From the NCBI GenBank assembly GCA_035691665.1, contig DASSIS010000089.1, positions 27,200-91,199 of the forward strand: 64,000 nucleotides of DNA, given 5' to 3'. Shown here piece after piece: positions 28,501-36,786 of this stretch; the stretch's first letter is position 1; every line of letters begins with the position of its first letter. The notes beneath the pieces are model-generated. The model did not search any database. It was given only the letters and a program-made list of their open reading frames with translations, and was not told the DNA's origin. Made by a program: the position numbers and the translations under genes. Source of the DNA: DASUBN01 sp035691665 (GTDB taxonomy: Bacteria; Pseudomonadota; Gammaproteobacteria; Natronospirales; REEB76).

Positions 28501-28833
28501 GACCGGAGCTTCGTCATGGACATGGAACGCAACCCCAAGCACGCCGCCATCGTGCGCACCATCGTCGAGCTGGCGCGGGACCTGGGGATGAACACGGTGG
28601 CGGAGGGAGTGGAATCGACCCAGCAGCTGCGCCTGCTGGACGAGCTCGGTTGCCGTTCAGGTCAGGGCATCCTGTTCTCGCCGGCGCTGGACATGAAACG
28701 CGCCGACCGCTTATTCGAGCGCGAGACGCTCGCCTTGGTGCCGGGCGAGGTGGCCTTCAACGACACCCACCCACGGGGATTCTTCCCCACGGATATCGTC
28801 AAGCGCACACGCGATTTCTTCCGCCGCGTTTAG
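25573..28833 (+). CDS. Five-PAS GGDEF-EAL c-di-GMP signalling protein
   Basis: 1086 residues, no membrane helix. Five PAS domains in a row (about 1-120, 125-240, 245-365, 370-485 and 490-615), several ending in the PAC-type (D)ITxRKRVEAAL link. A GGDEF domain follows (about 620-785; intact RHGGDEFTVL) and an EAL domain (about 795-1045; FEALLRW, ITETVF, HLDDFGTGYSS, LKIDRSFV and NTVAEGVE all intact). Both cyclase and phosphodiesterase sites look complete. The start is GTG at 25573, because an upstream in-frame ATG is followed by a stop. The 3' end overlaps the convergent GGDEF gene by 35 bp. Confidence 0.93.
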   Translation: MKLASAFNHSPNLVTLTRLADDLYVDVNDAFERVLGYSRSSIIGQNPVALGVWDGPRRERFLNALRKYHSIANQPASYRRRDGGEYQGLLNAEVVSFEGEDYVLCIVQDLVPADPVTETSRKSALDHATEAVYVTSPEGRFLEANPVLARLLGYASPEELLREVQDIGVQVYADPDMRVDLLAALERDGQVENREAQLRRRDGSLIWISENAQAVRDATGKLQRIAGSFVDVSARKEVEAALQLSEQKYRTLVDHSQDGVFITQEGIYTYVNQAYADMLGYDVMEMTGSPYADFIAPEDRRFLEELWKKRRAGQWEQNAYEVQLLKKDGRTRVLASVRSGPIMLGGRLASTGTIRDITEERRTQQALLAAEQKYRAIFENAVVGMYQSTPTGQYLKANNALARIFGFDTPEEMFGNIKNISELYRSPDERSTVNTELERVGLVTGREVEMRRRDGQSIWISLSARVVRDAEGAVAYYEGSLHDITARKRVEAALQSSEQRYRMLVDHSQVGVFINENGRYSYVNHAFATMLGYTEAELTGMSYRDIFPPDELAAADSRFLRRQRGEDVPNNYESTLLCKDKKTRLNVTHSIGTIDVDDHRFMIGTVRDITDQKRIEEQLRHNATHDPLTGLPNRTLFIERLAKAMERSQPQGSPGYAVLFIDLDSFNVVNDSLGHAAGDELLVQVAQRLKQCLGPWDTLARHGGDEFTVLVGQTLELDDAVEVAERMLAELMRPVKLGDNEIYTNASIGIAPGNPDYTSTEELLRDADTAMYRAKAAGKAGYVVFDQEMYAKARARLRVETELRQALENREMRVHYQPIVTLQTGQLLGFEALLRWQHPVRGLLGPDEFLKVAEETGLILPIGWWLLREACRQTRTWRDRHPEARDLTMAVNLAHKQFMYTGLPQQVSAALQETGLPADGLHLEITETVFLENPKAAESTLRRLRSLGIALHLDDFGTGYSSLSYLSALPLDTLKIDRSFVMDMERNPKHAAIVRTIVELARDLGMNTVAEGVESTQQLRLLDELGCRSGQGILFSPALDMKRADRLFERETLALVPGEVAFNDTHPRGFFPTDIVKRTRDFFRRV

Positions 28834-30664
28834 CCTCGTATAGCTTCTCGTCGGCGGCCGCGATCAAGGCATCCACGTCGTACTCCGGCGGCGCGGCGGT
28901 CAGACCCACGCTGAGCGTGACCTGCAGGCCAGGCTGCAACCGGCTCCAGTCGTACTCCTCCACCTGCTTGCGGATCTTCTCGCAGACGGTGACCGCGTTC
29001 TCGTGGCTGGTCTCCGGGAAGCAGAGCAGGAACTCCTCGCCGCCGTAGCGGGCGATGATGTCGATGGAGCGGCACTGGTTGCGCAGGATGTTGGCGATGG
29101 TACGCAGCACGTCGTCACCCACCATGTGCGAGTGCTTGTCGTTCACGCCCTTGAAACGGTCCACGTCTGCCATGGCGAGCGCGATCTGGCGGTTGTAGCG
29201 CTGGGCGCGCTTCACCTCGAAATCCAGGCGGTTGTCGAGGTAGCGGCGGTTGTAGAGCCCGGTCAGGCCGTCCTCGCGGCTCTGGCGCTCGAGCTCCGAG
29301 GCCTGCTGCTGCAAGCGTCCCAGGAGTTCCTCCTTCTCGCGGTTGGCGCTGCGCAGCGATTCGGTGAGCGCGTGCAGCTCGTCCTTCTGCAGCGCCAGGT
29401 CGTGGGTGCGTTCCACCACGCGCCGCTCCAACTCGTTGCGGCTCTTCTCCAACTCCTCGAACAGACGTGCGTTGGCGATGGCCACCGCCACCTGGCCGGC
29501 GAAGGTGACCACGAGCTCGAAATGCGCGTCGGTGAACATGTCCGGCGTGTAGCCCTGGACGCTCAGCACCCCGAGCACGCGTTCCCGATAGGTGACCGGC
29601 ACGGCGATGAACGACTGCGTCTGCGGCGTGTCGCCGATATGGATCATCATGCTCTTGAACTCGCTCTCGTCGCGACTCCAGTCGGTGATGAAGACCGGCT
29701 TGTTGTTGCTCACCACCCAGCTCAAGAGGCCCTCACCCAGCTTGCGGCTGCGTGGCACCTGCCGTCCCTGGCGGTTGTGGTGCAGGCGGATGTCGAGCTC
29801 GCGCGCCTCCTCGGCGTAGAGCGCCAGCATGAAAGAATCGAACTCCAACAGGTTGCGGCTCTCGCGGAAGATGAGCTCGATGAGGTCGTCAAGCACCAGC
29901 GAGCCGCTCACGGCGCGACCCACCCGGTTCACCGCCACGAGCTCGTCCACCTTGATCTCGAGCGCCCGGCGCGTGTCGGCGAAGCTCTTGACGATGAGGA
30001 TGATGAGCGCCAGCACCACCAGGAACAGCACGAACACCGGGGTGTCGAGCCGGTTGTAGACGAGCGCGGTAAAGACCGCGAGCGGCACGCCGGCGATGTC
30101 GACCACGGTGCTGAAGACGCCGAAGGCACGGCGCCAGTCGTATTCCTCCATCCAGGCGATCACCGCCACGAAGCAGTTGTTCGCGAACTGCATAATCCCG
30201 GACAGGATCAGGATCAGCACGCCGTCATGCAGGTCGAGCTCGGTGAGCGGCACATGCCCGCCGAAATAGGTGTAGAGCGAGCCGGTCATGAGCACCAGCA
30301 GGATGATCATCCCGGAGTTGTGAAAGGAGCGGAGCACCGTGAGCCTCAGGTTCTGGCCGCGGTTCGCGCCCCAAGGCAGGAACGGCCAGATCACCGAGGA
30401 GATGCCGGCGATCCAGGCGGCCTGCAGGGTGCCGAAGATGAGGATGCTGGAGACCTGCACCACCCGGTCGAGTGACACGTGGCCCACGTGGGGCGCCGGG
30501 AAACCGAACAGCACCACCACGATGCCGAACAGGGTGAAGCCCACCACCGCCGCCGCGTTCTTCACCTCCAGCTGGGTATGGGCGGAGAGATAGACGAGCA
30601 GGGCGAAGCCCGCCAGACCCAGCAGTGCCGCGTAAACGACCGAGAGTTGCCGTGCGTTCTTCAT
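28799..30664 (-). CDS. Membrane-anchored GAF-GGDEF diguanylate cyclase
   Basis: 621 residues from the ATG at 30664. The N-terminal third has about seven to eight membrane helices (residues 10-215) acting as a membrane sensor of MASE-like layout. A GAF domain follows (about 240-400; WVVSNNKPVFITDW and FIAVPVTYRERVLGVLSVQG), then a coiled coil (about 405-460) and a GGDEF domain with DGLTGLYNRRYL and the active ARYGGEEF. RSID five residues before GGEEF is an RxxD inhibitory site, so product feedback is likely. It makes c-di-GMP from two GTP. It converges on the PAS-GGDEF-EAL gene. Confidence 0.92.
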   Translation of the reverse strand: MKNARQLSVVYAALLGLAGFALLVYLSAHTQLEVKNAAAVVGFTLFGIVVVLFGFPAPHVGHVSLDRVVQVSSILIFGTLQAAWIAGISSVIWPFLPWGANRGQNLRLTVLRSFHNSGMIILLVLMTGSLYTYFGGHVPLTELDLHDGVLILILSGIMQFANNCFVAVIAWMEEYDWRRAFGVFSTVVDIAGVPLAVFTALVYNRLDTPVFVLFLVVLALIILIVKSFADTRRALEIKVDELVAVNRVGRAVSGSLVLDDLIELIFRESRNLLEFDSFMLALYAEEARELDIRLHHNRQGRQVPRSRKLGEGLLSWVVSNNKPVFITDWSRDESEFKSMMIHIGDTPQTQSFIAVPVTYRERVLGVLSVQGYTPDMFTDAHFELVVTFAGQVAVAIANARLFEELEKSRNELERRVVERTHDLALQKDELHALTESLRSANREKEELLGRLQQQASELERQSREDGLTGLYNRRYLDNRLDFEVKRAQRYNRQIALAMADVDRFKGVNDKHSHMVGDDVLRTIANILRNQCRSIDIIARYGGEEFLLCFPETSHENAVTVCEKIRKQVEEYDWSRLQPGLQVTLSVGLTAAPPEYDVDALIAAADEKLYEAKRGGRNRVCA

Positions 30665-30815
30665 GTGGACTCTAAGCTTCCCTGAGCTCGTCGGCTCTGT
30701 GTTACACGCCCCTTCCCGGCAGCGCAACACATTGTTTGGGTCCTAAATATAAGCTCTTCCCGGGCCCCCTTAAGGGGCATGCTAGACTGAAAATCACTCT
30801 GCGAGGCCTGCCGTC
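30665..30815. other. Divergent intergenic region with a 12-bp palindrome
   Basis: About 150 bp between the divergent GAF-GGDEF and DUF4136 genes. It holds the perfect palindrome CCCCTTAAGGGG (30766-30777) and a TAGACT hexamer at 30783, a weak -10 candidate for the lipoprotein gene. Confidence 0.4.
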
Positions 30816-31394
30816 ATGAAGCTTGATTCCAAAGGCTTTTCCCGCGTTTTCCTTCCCTCCACCCTCCTTCTTCTGGTCGCCCTGTTGTCCGCCTGCTCCC
30901 CCCGGGTCTACGTGGAGCAGGACGACAGCGCCAAGCTCTCGGGCTACCACCGCTTCGCCTGGCTGAGCCCGCCCCCTGCCCCGGTACGTGACCCCATCCT
31001 AGACAGCCAGATCTTCGAGGCCCGGGTGCACCGCGCCGTGAGCGACGACCTCAAGTCCCGCGGCTACGAGGAAGTGGCCCCCGACGCCGGCGCGGATTTC
31101 CTGGTGACCTACCACACCAGCGCCAAGCAGACCCTGCAGAGCACCGGGCCCGCCTTCAGCTTCGGCTTCGTGGATGCCTTCCCGCGCGGCTTCGGCGCCG
31201 TAGGTTTCCCGGTGGGACCCGACGTGCAGACTCGCGACGAAGGCACCCTGATGCTGGACGTGCTGGACGGCCAGAACAAACGCCTGGTGTGGCGGGGCTG
31301 GACCACGGAGCTCCTCAACCAGGACAACTACAGCGACAAATCCGTGCAGGATGCCGTCAAGGACATCTTCGACAAGTTCCCCGCCAAACCCTGA
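30816..31394 (+). CDS. DUF4136-family lipoprotein
   Basis: 192 residues. A lipoprotein signal with the lipobox LLSACS precedes a DUF4136 domain: VYVEQDDSAKLSGYHRFAWL at the start, VHRAVSDDLKSRGYE in the middle, FLVTYHT, and the end LMLDVLDGQNKRLVWRGW, SVQDAVKDIFDKFP. Family members are envelope lipoproteins of unknown function. It ends 8 bp before dinB in the same direction, but a functional link is not evident. Confidence 0.9.
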   Translation: MKLDSKGFSRVFLPSTLLLLVALLSACSPRVYVEQDDSAKLSGYHRFAWLSPPPAPVRDPILDSQIFEARVHRAVSDDLKSRGYEEVAPDAGADFLVTYHTSAKQTLQSTGPAFSFGFVDAFPRGFGAVGFPVGPDVQTRDEGTLMLDVLDGQNKRLVWRGWTTELLNQDNYSDKSVQDAVKDIFDKFPAKP

Positions 31395-31402
31395 CCTGCT
31401 CC

Positions 31403-32590
31403 ATGCCGCGCGCTGCTAATACACCGCCGGCGCGTCTCATCGCCCACGTGGACATGGACGCCTTCTACGCGTCCGTGGAGCAGCTGGATAACCCTAAACT
31501 CAAGGGCAAACCCGTCATCGTGGGCGGTATCGGTAACCGCGGTGTGGTGAGCGCCGCCAGTTACGAGGCGCGGGTATTCGGCGTGCGTTCGGCCATGCCC
31601 ATGTACGAAGCGCGCAAGCGCTGCCCCCAGGGCGTGTACATCCAGGTACGTATGTCCCGGTACAAAGAGGTATCGCAGCAGGTGTTCCAGGTGTTCGGCG
31701 ACTTCACGCCCGTGATCCAGGGCCTGTCCCTGGACGAAGCCTTCCTGGATCTCACCGGTGCCATCGGCAGTGAGGATCCCATGGGCCTGGGCCGGCGCAT
31801 CAAGGAAAGTATCCGCACTGCCACCGGCCTCACTGCCTCGGTGGGTCTCGCGCCCAACAAGCTGATCGCCAAGATCGTCTCCCAGCAGTGCAAGCCCGAC
31901 GGCTTGCAGCACGTGAAGCCGGCAGAGGTGCAGACCACCCTCGACCCCCTGCCCGTCACCGCCATGTGGGGTATCGGTCCACGCACCGGCGAATCCCTGG
32001 CGCGGGCCAAGATCCAGACCATCCGCGACCTGCGCCTGGCACCGGAGGCCAAGCTCAAGGCCCTGTTCGGCTCCCAGGCACTGCGTTTCAAGGCGCTGGC
32101 CGAGGGCCGCGACGACCGCCCGGTGGACGACAGTGGCGGCGAACGCTCCGTGAGCCAAGAGACCACCTTCGAGCGCGACCTGAAGACCCTGGATGAGCTC
32201 GATCCCGTGCTGCGTTCGCTGACCGAGGATCTCTGCCGCATCCTGCGCAAGAACCTGCTCAAGCCCCATACCGTGGTGGTGAAGCTACGCGAGACGGACT
32301 TCAGCCGTCACACCCGCCAGCGGCGCTTCACGCCGGCCGACGCCAGTTTCGACGCCCTCTACCCCATCGCCCGAATGCTCCTGGCCCGCTGGCTGGAGGA
32401 GCACCCCGGGCGGGCCCTGAGGCTCCTGGGGGTGGGGGCTCGGGATTTCTCCGGAGACGAGCAACAGGACCTCTTCGACGAGAGCCGTGCCCGCCGCCAG
32501 CGCCTGGAGGCGGCCTCCGACGCGGTACGGGACCGTTTCGGCGACAGCGCGCTGCGCCGAGGCGTATCCTTGGACGACGACCCCGACTGA
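31403..32590 (+). CDS. dinB: DNA polymerase IV (Y-family translesion polymerase)
   Basis: 395 residues. Catalytic motifs are intact: AHVDMDAFYASVEQ (metal-binding Asp), YEARVFGVRSAMPMYEARKRCP, and SLDEAFLDLT (the DE pair). The thumb has SVGLAPNKLIAKI, followed by the HhH region MWGIGPRTGESL and the little-finger domain. It copies past damaged bases at stalled forks. No LexA-type box was recognised upstream. The ATG at 31403 is chosen because it directly precedes the conserved polymerase start. The C-terminus does not show a clear beta-clamp motif. Confidence 0.95.
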   Translation: MPRAANTPPARLIAHVDMDAFYASVEQLDNPKLKGKPVIVGGIGNRGVVSAASYEARVFGVRSAMPMYEARKRCPQGVYIQVRMSRYKEVSQQVFQVFGDFTPVIQGLSLDEAFLDLTGAIGSEDPMGLGRRIKESIRTATGLTASVGLAPNKLIAKIVSQQCKPDGLQHVKPAEVQTTLDPLPVTAMWGIGPRTGESLARAKIQTIRDLRLAPEAKLKALFGSQALRFKALAEGRDDRPVDDSGGERSVSQETTFERDLKTLDELDPVLRSLTEDLCRILRKNLLKPHTVVVKLRETDFSRHTRQRRFTPADASFDALYPIARMLLARWLEEHPGRALRLLGVGARDFSGDEQQDLFDESRARRQRLEAASDAVRDRFGDSALRRGVSLDDDPD

Positions 32591-32597
32591 CCCGATT

Positions 32598-34166
32598 ATG
32601 TACGCCAGCTACTTCGGCCTCAGCGACAACCCGTTCGCCATCACCCCGGACCCGCGCTTCCTGTTCCTCTCGGCGCGGCACACCGAGGCCCTGGCGCACC
32701 TGCTCTACGGGGTCACCGAGAGCGGCGGCTTCATCCAGCTCACGGGCGAGGTAGGCACCGGCAAGACCACCCTGGTGCGCACCCTGCTCGAGAAGCTGCC
32801 GGACAACGTGGATGCGGCGCTGGTCATCAACCCCCGGGGCACGGTGCTGGAGTTCCTGCGCAGCATCTGCCGCGAGCTGGGCCTCGACTGGAAGCCGCAG
32901 CAGACACCCCAGGACCTGATCGATGCCCTGAACGCGCAGCTGCTGGCGGCTCACGCCAAGGGCCGGCGTGTGGTGCTCATCATCGACGAGGCCCAGGGCC
33001 TGTCGGAAGAGGTGCTGGAGCAGGTGCGGCTGCTCACCAACCTCGAGACCCGCGAACAGAAGCTCTTGCAGATCATCCTGGTGGGACAGCCGGAGCTGCG
33101 TGAGATGCTGGCGCGCACGGAGCTGCGCCAGCTCGCCCAGCGCATCACCGGCCGCTACCACCTGACGCCGCTCTCCGCCGCCGAGAGCCGCGCCTACGTG
33201 AACCATAGACTCACGGTCTCCGGCGCCATGGCGCCTATCTTCACGGGCTCCGCGCTGCGCACCATGCAGCGGATGACCCGCGGCATCCCGCGGCTCATCA
33301 ACATCATCAGCGATCGCGCCCTGCTCGGCGCCTACACCCAGGAGATGCGCCAGGTGGATGCCTCCCTGGTGCGGCACGCCGCCCGCGAGGTGCTGGGCGA
33401 AGCTCCGGACAAGCGTCGTCTGCCGGTATGGCTCTGGCCCGCCGCCCTCGTGCTCGCCCTCTCCTGCACGGCGCTGCTCTACCTCACCGTCCGCCCCGCG
33501 CCCGTCCCGGCAGCCGTCCCCGCTCCGGCGGCGCCACCGGCGGTCCCGGACCTCGCCAAGTGGCTCGCAGACCCGACCCACCCCAGCGACACGGACTCCG
33601 CCTTCGCCGGCCTCTTCTCCCTCTGGGGCAGCCATTACACCGCCGCGGGCAGCGGCAGCGGCTGCCGGGAAGCGGAGACAGCGGGTCTGCGCTGCTTATA
33701 TAGACGCGGCACCTGGAACAACCTGCGCAGCTTCGACCTGCCGGCGGTGGTGACGCTCACGGACGCCGGCGGCCAAGTGCACCAGCTCGTGGTGGCGGCC
33801 CTGGATGGCGGCAGTGTCACGCTGAAGGCGGGCGCCGCCGAGATGCGCTTCCCTCTCAGTCAGGTGGAGCCGCTCTGGTACGGCGAGTATCTGATCCTGT
33901 GGCGCCCGGACCCCCACGCACCCATGCCGCTCGCACCCGGGATGGTGGGCACCGGCGTCTCCTGGTTACGCAGTCAGCTCGCTACTCTGCAGCACGTACC
34001 GGACTCCGGTATCGCCAGCTACGACGACGGCCTCACCGCCATGGTGAAGAACTTCCAGGCCACACAGCACATGAAGGTGGACGGCATCGCCGGCGAGGAG
34101 ACCCTGGTGCACCTGTCCGCGGTGCTGGATCCCCCGGGCACGCCCTTGCTGGCCGCCGGAGGCTGA
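32598..34166 (+). CDS. exeA: ExeA/GspA-like AAA ATPase with peptidoglycan-binding domain
   Basis: 522 residues. The cytoplasmic AAA domain (about 1-265) has the family start MYASYFGLSDNPFAITPDPRF, Walker A GEVGTGKTTLVRTLL, Walker B VVLIIDEAQGL and GIPRLINIISDRALL. A single membrane helix (about 278-297) leads to a periplasmic region whose end (about 450-515) is a PG_binding_1 domain with DGLTAMVKNFQATQHMKVDG. In Aeromonas ExeA works with ExeB to insert the type II secretion secretin through peptidoglycan. The partner is encoded 2 bp downstream. No other T2SS genes are in the window. Confidence 0.93.
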   Translation: MYASYFGLSDNPFAITPDPRFLFLSARHTEALAHLLYGVTESGGFIQLTGEVGTGKTTLVRTLLEKLPDNVDAALVINPRGTVLEFLRSICRELGLDWKPQQTPQDLIDALNAQLLAAHAKGRRVVLIIDEAQGLSEEVLEQVRLLTNLETREQKLLQIILVGQPELREMLARTELRQLAQRITGRYHLTPLSAAESRAYVNHRLTVSGAMAPIFTGSALRTMQRMTRGIPRLINIISDRALLGAYTQEMRQVDASLVRHAAREVLGEAPDKRRLPVWLWPAALVLALSCTALLYLTVRPAPVPAAVPAPAAPPAVPDLAKWLADPTHPSDTDSAFAGLFSLWGSHYTAAGSGSGCREAETAGLRCLYRRGTWNNLRSFDLPAVVTLTDAGGQVHQLVVAALDGGSVTLKAGAAEMRFPLSQVEPLWYGEYLILWRPDPHAPMPLAPGMVGTGVSWLRSQLATLQHVPDSGIASYDDGLTAMVKNFQATQHMKVDGIAGEETLVHLSAVLDPPGTPLLAAGG

Positions 34167-34168
34167 CC

Positions 34169-34816
34169 ATGTCGCTGATACTGGACGCGCTGCGCAAATC
34201 CGAACGCACCCGGCAGCAGAGCCTGACCGGTCAGCTGGGTGCCACCGAGACGCCGTCCCGTCCCGGGCGCATGGCCATGCCCTGGGTGACGCTGCTCGGC
34301 ATCCTGCTCGTGATCAATGCCATCGTCCTGGCGGTGTTCTTCTGGCGGGGCGGTGAACACGCCGCGGCTCCGACTCAGGCCGCCCCCGCGACGCCATCCG
34401 CGGCCTACCACCCGGAAGTGCGGCCGCTGTCCGAAGAGGCGAGTACTCCGCCTGAGGCCGTACCGTCGGCTCCACCACAAGCGGCAGCCATCCAGGCTGT
34501 GCCAACGGCTCCTGCCGCGATCCCGGTGCCGTCACCATCACCGGTGCCCCAGACGACGGGCCCGGTGGTGGCCCAGAATGCGGACGCGGGCGTGCCGAGC
34601 CTCGACACCTTGCCCATGGATGTGCGCCAGACCCTGCCCTCCCTGCACCTCGACGTGCTGGGCTACGCCATGAAACCCGAGGATCGCTTCGTGGTCATAA
34701 ACTTCCAGCGCTACCGCGTTGGTGACACCACGGCCGAGGGCGTGCGGGTGGCGGACATCGTGCCGGGAGGCGCGGTCCTCGAATACCACGGCACGCGCTT
34801 CCTGTTGCCACCCTGA
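34169..34816 (+). CDS. exeB: General secretion pathway protein B (GspB/ExeB)
   Basis: 215 residues. Starts MSLILDALRKSERTRQ, the conserved cytoplasmic tip of GspB proteins, then one membrane helix (about 36-55), a Pro/Ala-rich linker (about 60-140) and a C-terminal domain (about 145-215) with PSLHLDVLGYAMKPEDRFVVIN and GVRVADIVPGGAVLEYHG. It partners ExeA in placing the type II secretin. It begins 2 bp after exeA ends. Confidence 0.92.
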   Translation: MSLILDALRKSERTRQQSLTGQLGATETPSRPGRMAMPWVTLLGILLVINAIVLAVFFWRGGEHAAAPTQAAPATPSAAYHPEVRPLSEEASTPPEAVPSAPPQAAAIQAVPTAPAAIPVPSPSPVPQTTGPVVAQNADAGVPSLDTLPMDVRQTLPSLHLDVLGYAMKPEDRFVVINFQRYRVGDTTAEGVRVADIVPGGAVLEYHGTRFLLPP

Positions 34817-34864
34817 ACCTGCGATTCGGTTTCCAAATACAGACAGACGCCAAGGAGTGCCTCC

Positions 34865-36502
34865 ATGTCCATGCCCCGTCTCGCCGGCGCATTGCTCGCC
34901 GCCACCGTCTCCGTACCGCTGTTCGCCGCCGCCAGCCAGCCGCTGCCGTCGTTCAGCCAGGACAACATCCGCACCACCATCAAGACCCTTTCCTCGGACG
35001 AGTTCGGCGGCCGCGCTCCCGGCAGTCCGGGCGAGAAGCTGTCCACCGACTACATCAGCGGCAAATTCAAGGAATACGGGCTCGAGCCCGCGGACCATGG
35101 CAGCTACCTGCAGGAGGTACCGCTGAAGCAGATCACCGCCGACCCCCACACCGTACTTCGCATCGGCGGTGGCACCACGCCGCTCACCCTCGCCTATGGC
35201 AGTGAGATGGTGGTGAGCACGCCCCGGCCCGAAGCCACGATCTCGCTCAAGGACGTGCCGCTGGTGTTCGCTGGCTTCGGCATTGTGGCCCCCGAGTACA
35301 ACTGGAACGACTATGCCGGCCTCGACGTGAAAGGCAAGATCGTGGTGGTGTTGGTGAACGACCCAGGCTATCCCGACGGCGACCCGAACCTCTTCGAAGG
35401 GAAGGCCATGACCTACTACGGCCGCTGGACCTACAAGTACGAGGAAGCCGCGCGCCAGGGCGCCGCCGGCATCATCATCGTGCACGAGACGGGCCCCGCT
35501 GGTTATCCCTGGGAAGTGGTGCAGGGTAGCTGGAGCGGTCCGCTGGAGGAGCTGGATCCGGGCCAGGCTTACCAACCCGCGATCCAGGGTTGGATCACCC
35601 ACGACGCCGCGGAGCTGCTGTTCGCGGACGCGGGCCTGAAGCTGGACGAGCTGGAGAAGGCCTCACAGCTGCGCGGTTTCAAGGGCGTGCCCATGAAACT
35701 CACCGGCAGCATCGTGCTGCACAACACCGTGCATGACATCGTCTCCCACAACGTGGTGGGCCTTCTCAAGGGCGCATCCCGCCCCAGCGAAGCGGTGATC
35801 TACACCGCTCATTGGGACCATCTGGGCGAGCACGTGGTGAACGGCAAGACCGAGATTTTCCACGGCGCCGTGGACAACGCCTCCGGCATCGCCGGCCTCC
35901 TGGAGCTCGCGCGCGCCTATGGCACGGGACCGAAGCCCGCGCGCAGCGTGTTGTTCATCGCCACCACCTGCGAGGAACAGGGCTTGCTGGGAGCGCGCTA
36001 CTACGCTGCCCACCCGCTGATCCCGCTCAGGGACACGGTGGCTGACTTCAACATGGACGTGATGGACACCTTCGGCAAGACCCACGACGTGACCGTACGC
36101 GGCCACTTCATGTCGCAGCTGGAGGACGAACTCTCCACCGAGGCCAAGACCCTGGACCTCAAGGTGCTGCCCGATTCGCAGCCAGAGAAGGGATACTACT
36201 TCCGCGCCGACCACTTCGAGTTCGCCAAGGCTGGAGTACCGGCCTTGAGCATCGCGCTCGGCACCGATTACGTCGGTCATACTCCGGATTGGGGTCTCGC
36301 CCAACAGCAGGGCTACGTGAGCCAGCGTTACCACAAGCCGGCGGACGTCTATGACCCGTCCTGGGATCTCTCCGGCATGGTCCAGCAACTGGACCTGCTC
36401 TACCTCACCGGTCGCGATCTGGCCGAGAGCGACGCCTGGCCGGCCTGGAACCCGGGCGGTCCGTTCGCAGCGAAGCGTGCCGAGCAGCGCAGCGGCGGTT
36501 GA
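34865..36502 (+). CDS. Secreted M28-family zinc aminopeptidase with PA domain
   Basis: 545 residues with a signal peptide (AGALLAATVSVPLFAAAS). An M28 catalytic domain is split by a protease-associated insert (about 130-245). Zinc-site residues are visible in order: YTAHWDHLG, GAVDNASG, ATCEEQGLLG, FNMDVMD and YHKPADVYDP near the end, so both metals should bind. Family members remove N-terminal residues from peptides in the periplasm or outside the cell. The bacterial branch with this length is close to glutaminyl-type and PA-containing aminopeptidases. Single gene, followed by a repeat region. Confidence 0.9.
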   Translation: MSMPRLAGALLAATVSVPLFAAASQPLPSFSQDNIRTTIKTLSSDEFGGRAPGSPGEKLSTDYISGKFKEYGLEPADHGSYLQEVPLKQITADPHTVLRIGGGTTPLTLAYGSEMVVSTPRPEATISLKDVPLVFAGFGIVAPEYNWNDYAGLDVKGKIVVVLVNDPGYPDGDPNLFEGKAMTYYGRWTYKYEEAARQGAAGIIIVHETGPAGYPWEVVQGSWSGPLEELDPGQAYQPAIQGWITHDAAELLFADAGLKLDELEKASQLRGFKGVPMKLTGSIVLHNTVHDIVSHNVVGLLKGASRPSEAVIYTAHWDHLGEHVVNGKTEIFHGAVDNASGIAGLLELARAYGTGPKPARSVLFIATTCEEQGLLGARYYAAHPLIPLRDTVADFNMDVMDTFGKTHDVTVRGHFMSQLEDELSTEAKTLDLKVLPDSQPEKGYYFRADHFEFAKAGVPALSIALGTDYVGHTPDWGLAQQQGYVSQRYHKPADVYDPSWDLSGMVQQLDLLYLTGRDLAESDAWPAWNPGGPFAAKRAEQRSGG

Positions 36503-36574
36503 AACCGCGCCTCGATATTTAGGGCAGGCCCATTGCCGCGCTACGCGCGACGCTGGGCCCCCACTAGAGCTCTT

Positions 36575-36660
36575 CCGCAAAAAGCCCATCCAGGGCTTTT
36601 GCGGAGTCGGCGAGTCAGGGACACACCCGGACTCGCTTCCACAGGAGCGCATCCATGCGC
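36575..36660. repeat. Compound stem-loop repeat, copy A
   Basis: Three hairpins in a row: 36575-36604 (stem CCGCAAAAAGCCC with GGGCTTTTGCGG, loop ATCCA), 36610-36636 (GCGAGTC with GACTCGC) and 36647-36660 (GCGCA with TGCGC, loop TCCA). The segment AGTCGGCGAGTC links the first two. The same plan occurs at 41849-41966 and 48268-48341. Confidence 0.7.
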
Positions 36661-36732
36661 CCCGGATATTTAGGGCTCGTAACAGTGACGTGCTGATTTA
36701 GCTATGCCTCGGCTGTCCGGCGCGGTTACACT

Positions 36733-36778
36733 CTTATGACAGGGGTGGGGGAGGGTTGACCCCTGCCCCGATCATAAG
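36733..36778 (+). promoter_or_regulatory. Long hairpin in the leader of the REC-REC-GGDEF gene
   Basis: CTTATGA-CAGGGGT (36733-36746) pairs with ACCCCTG (36759-36765) and TCATAAG (36772-36778), a 14-bp stem interrupted by a 6-nt bulge, ending 8 nt before the ATG at 36787. It may affect translation; no c-di-GMP riboswitch consensus is present. Confidence 0.4.
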
Positions 36779-36786
36779 CAGCATCC

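Noticed and set aside
36733..36778. c-di-GMP riboswitch in front of a GGDEF gene
   Set aside because: Only a simple hairpin is present; the conserved GEMM-type core sequences were not found.
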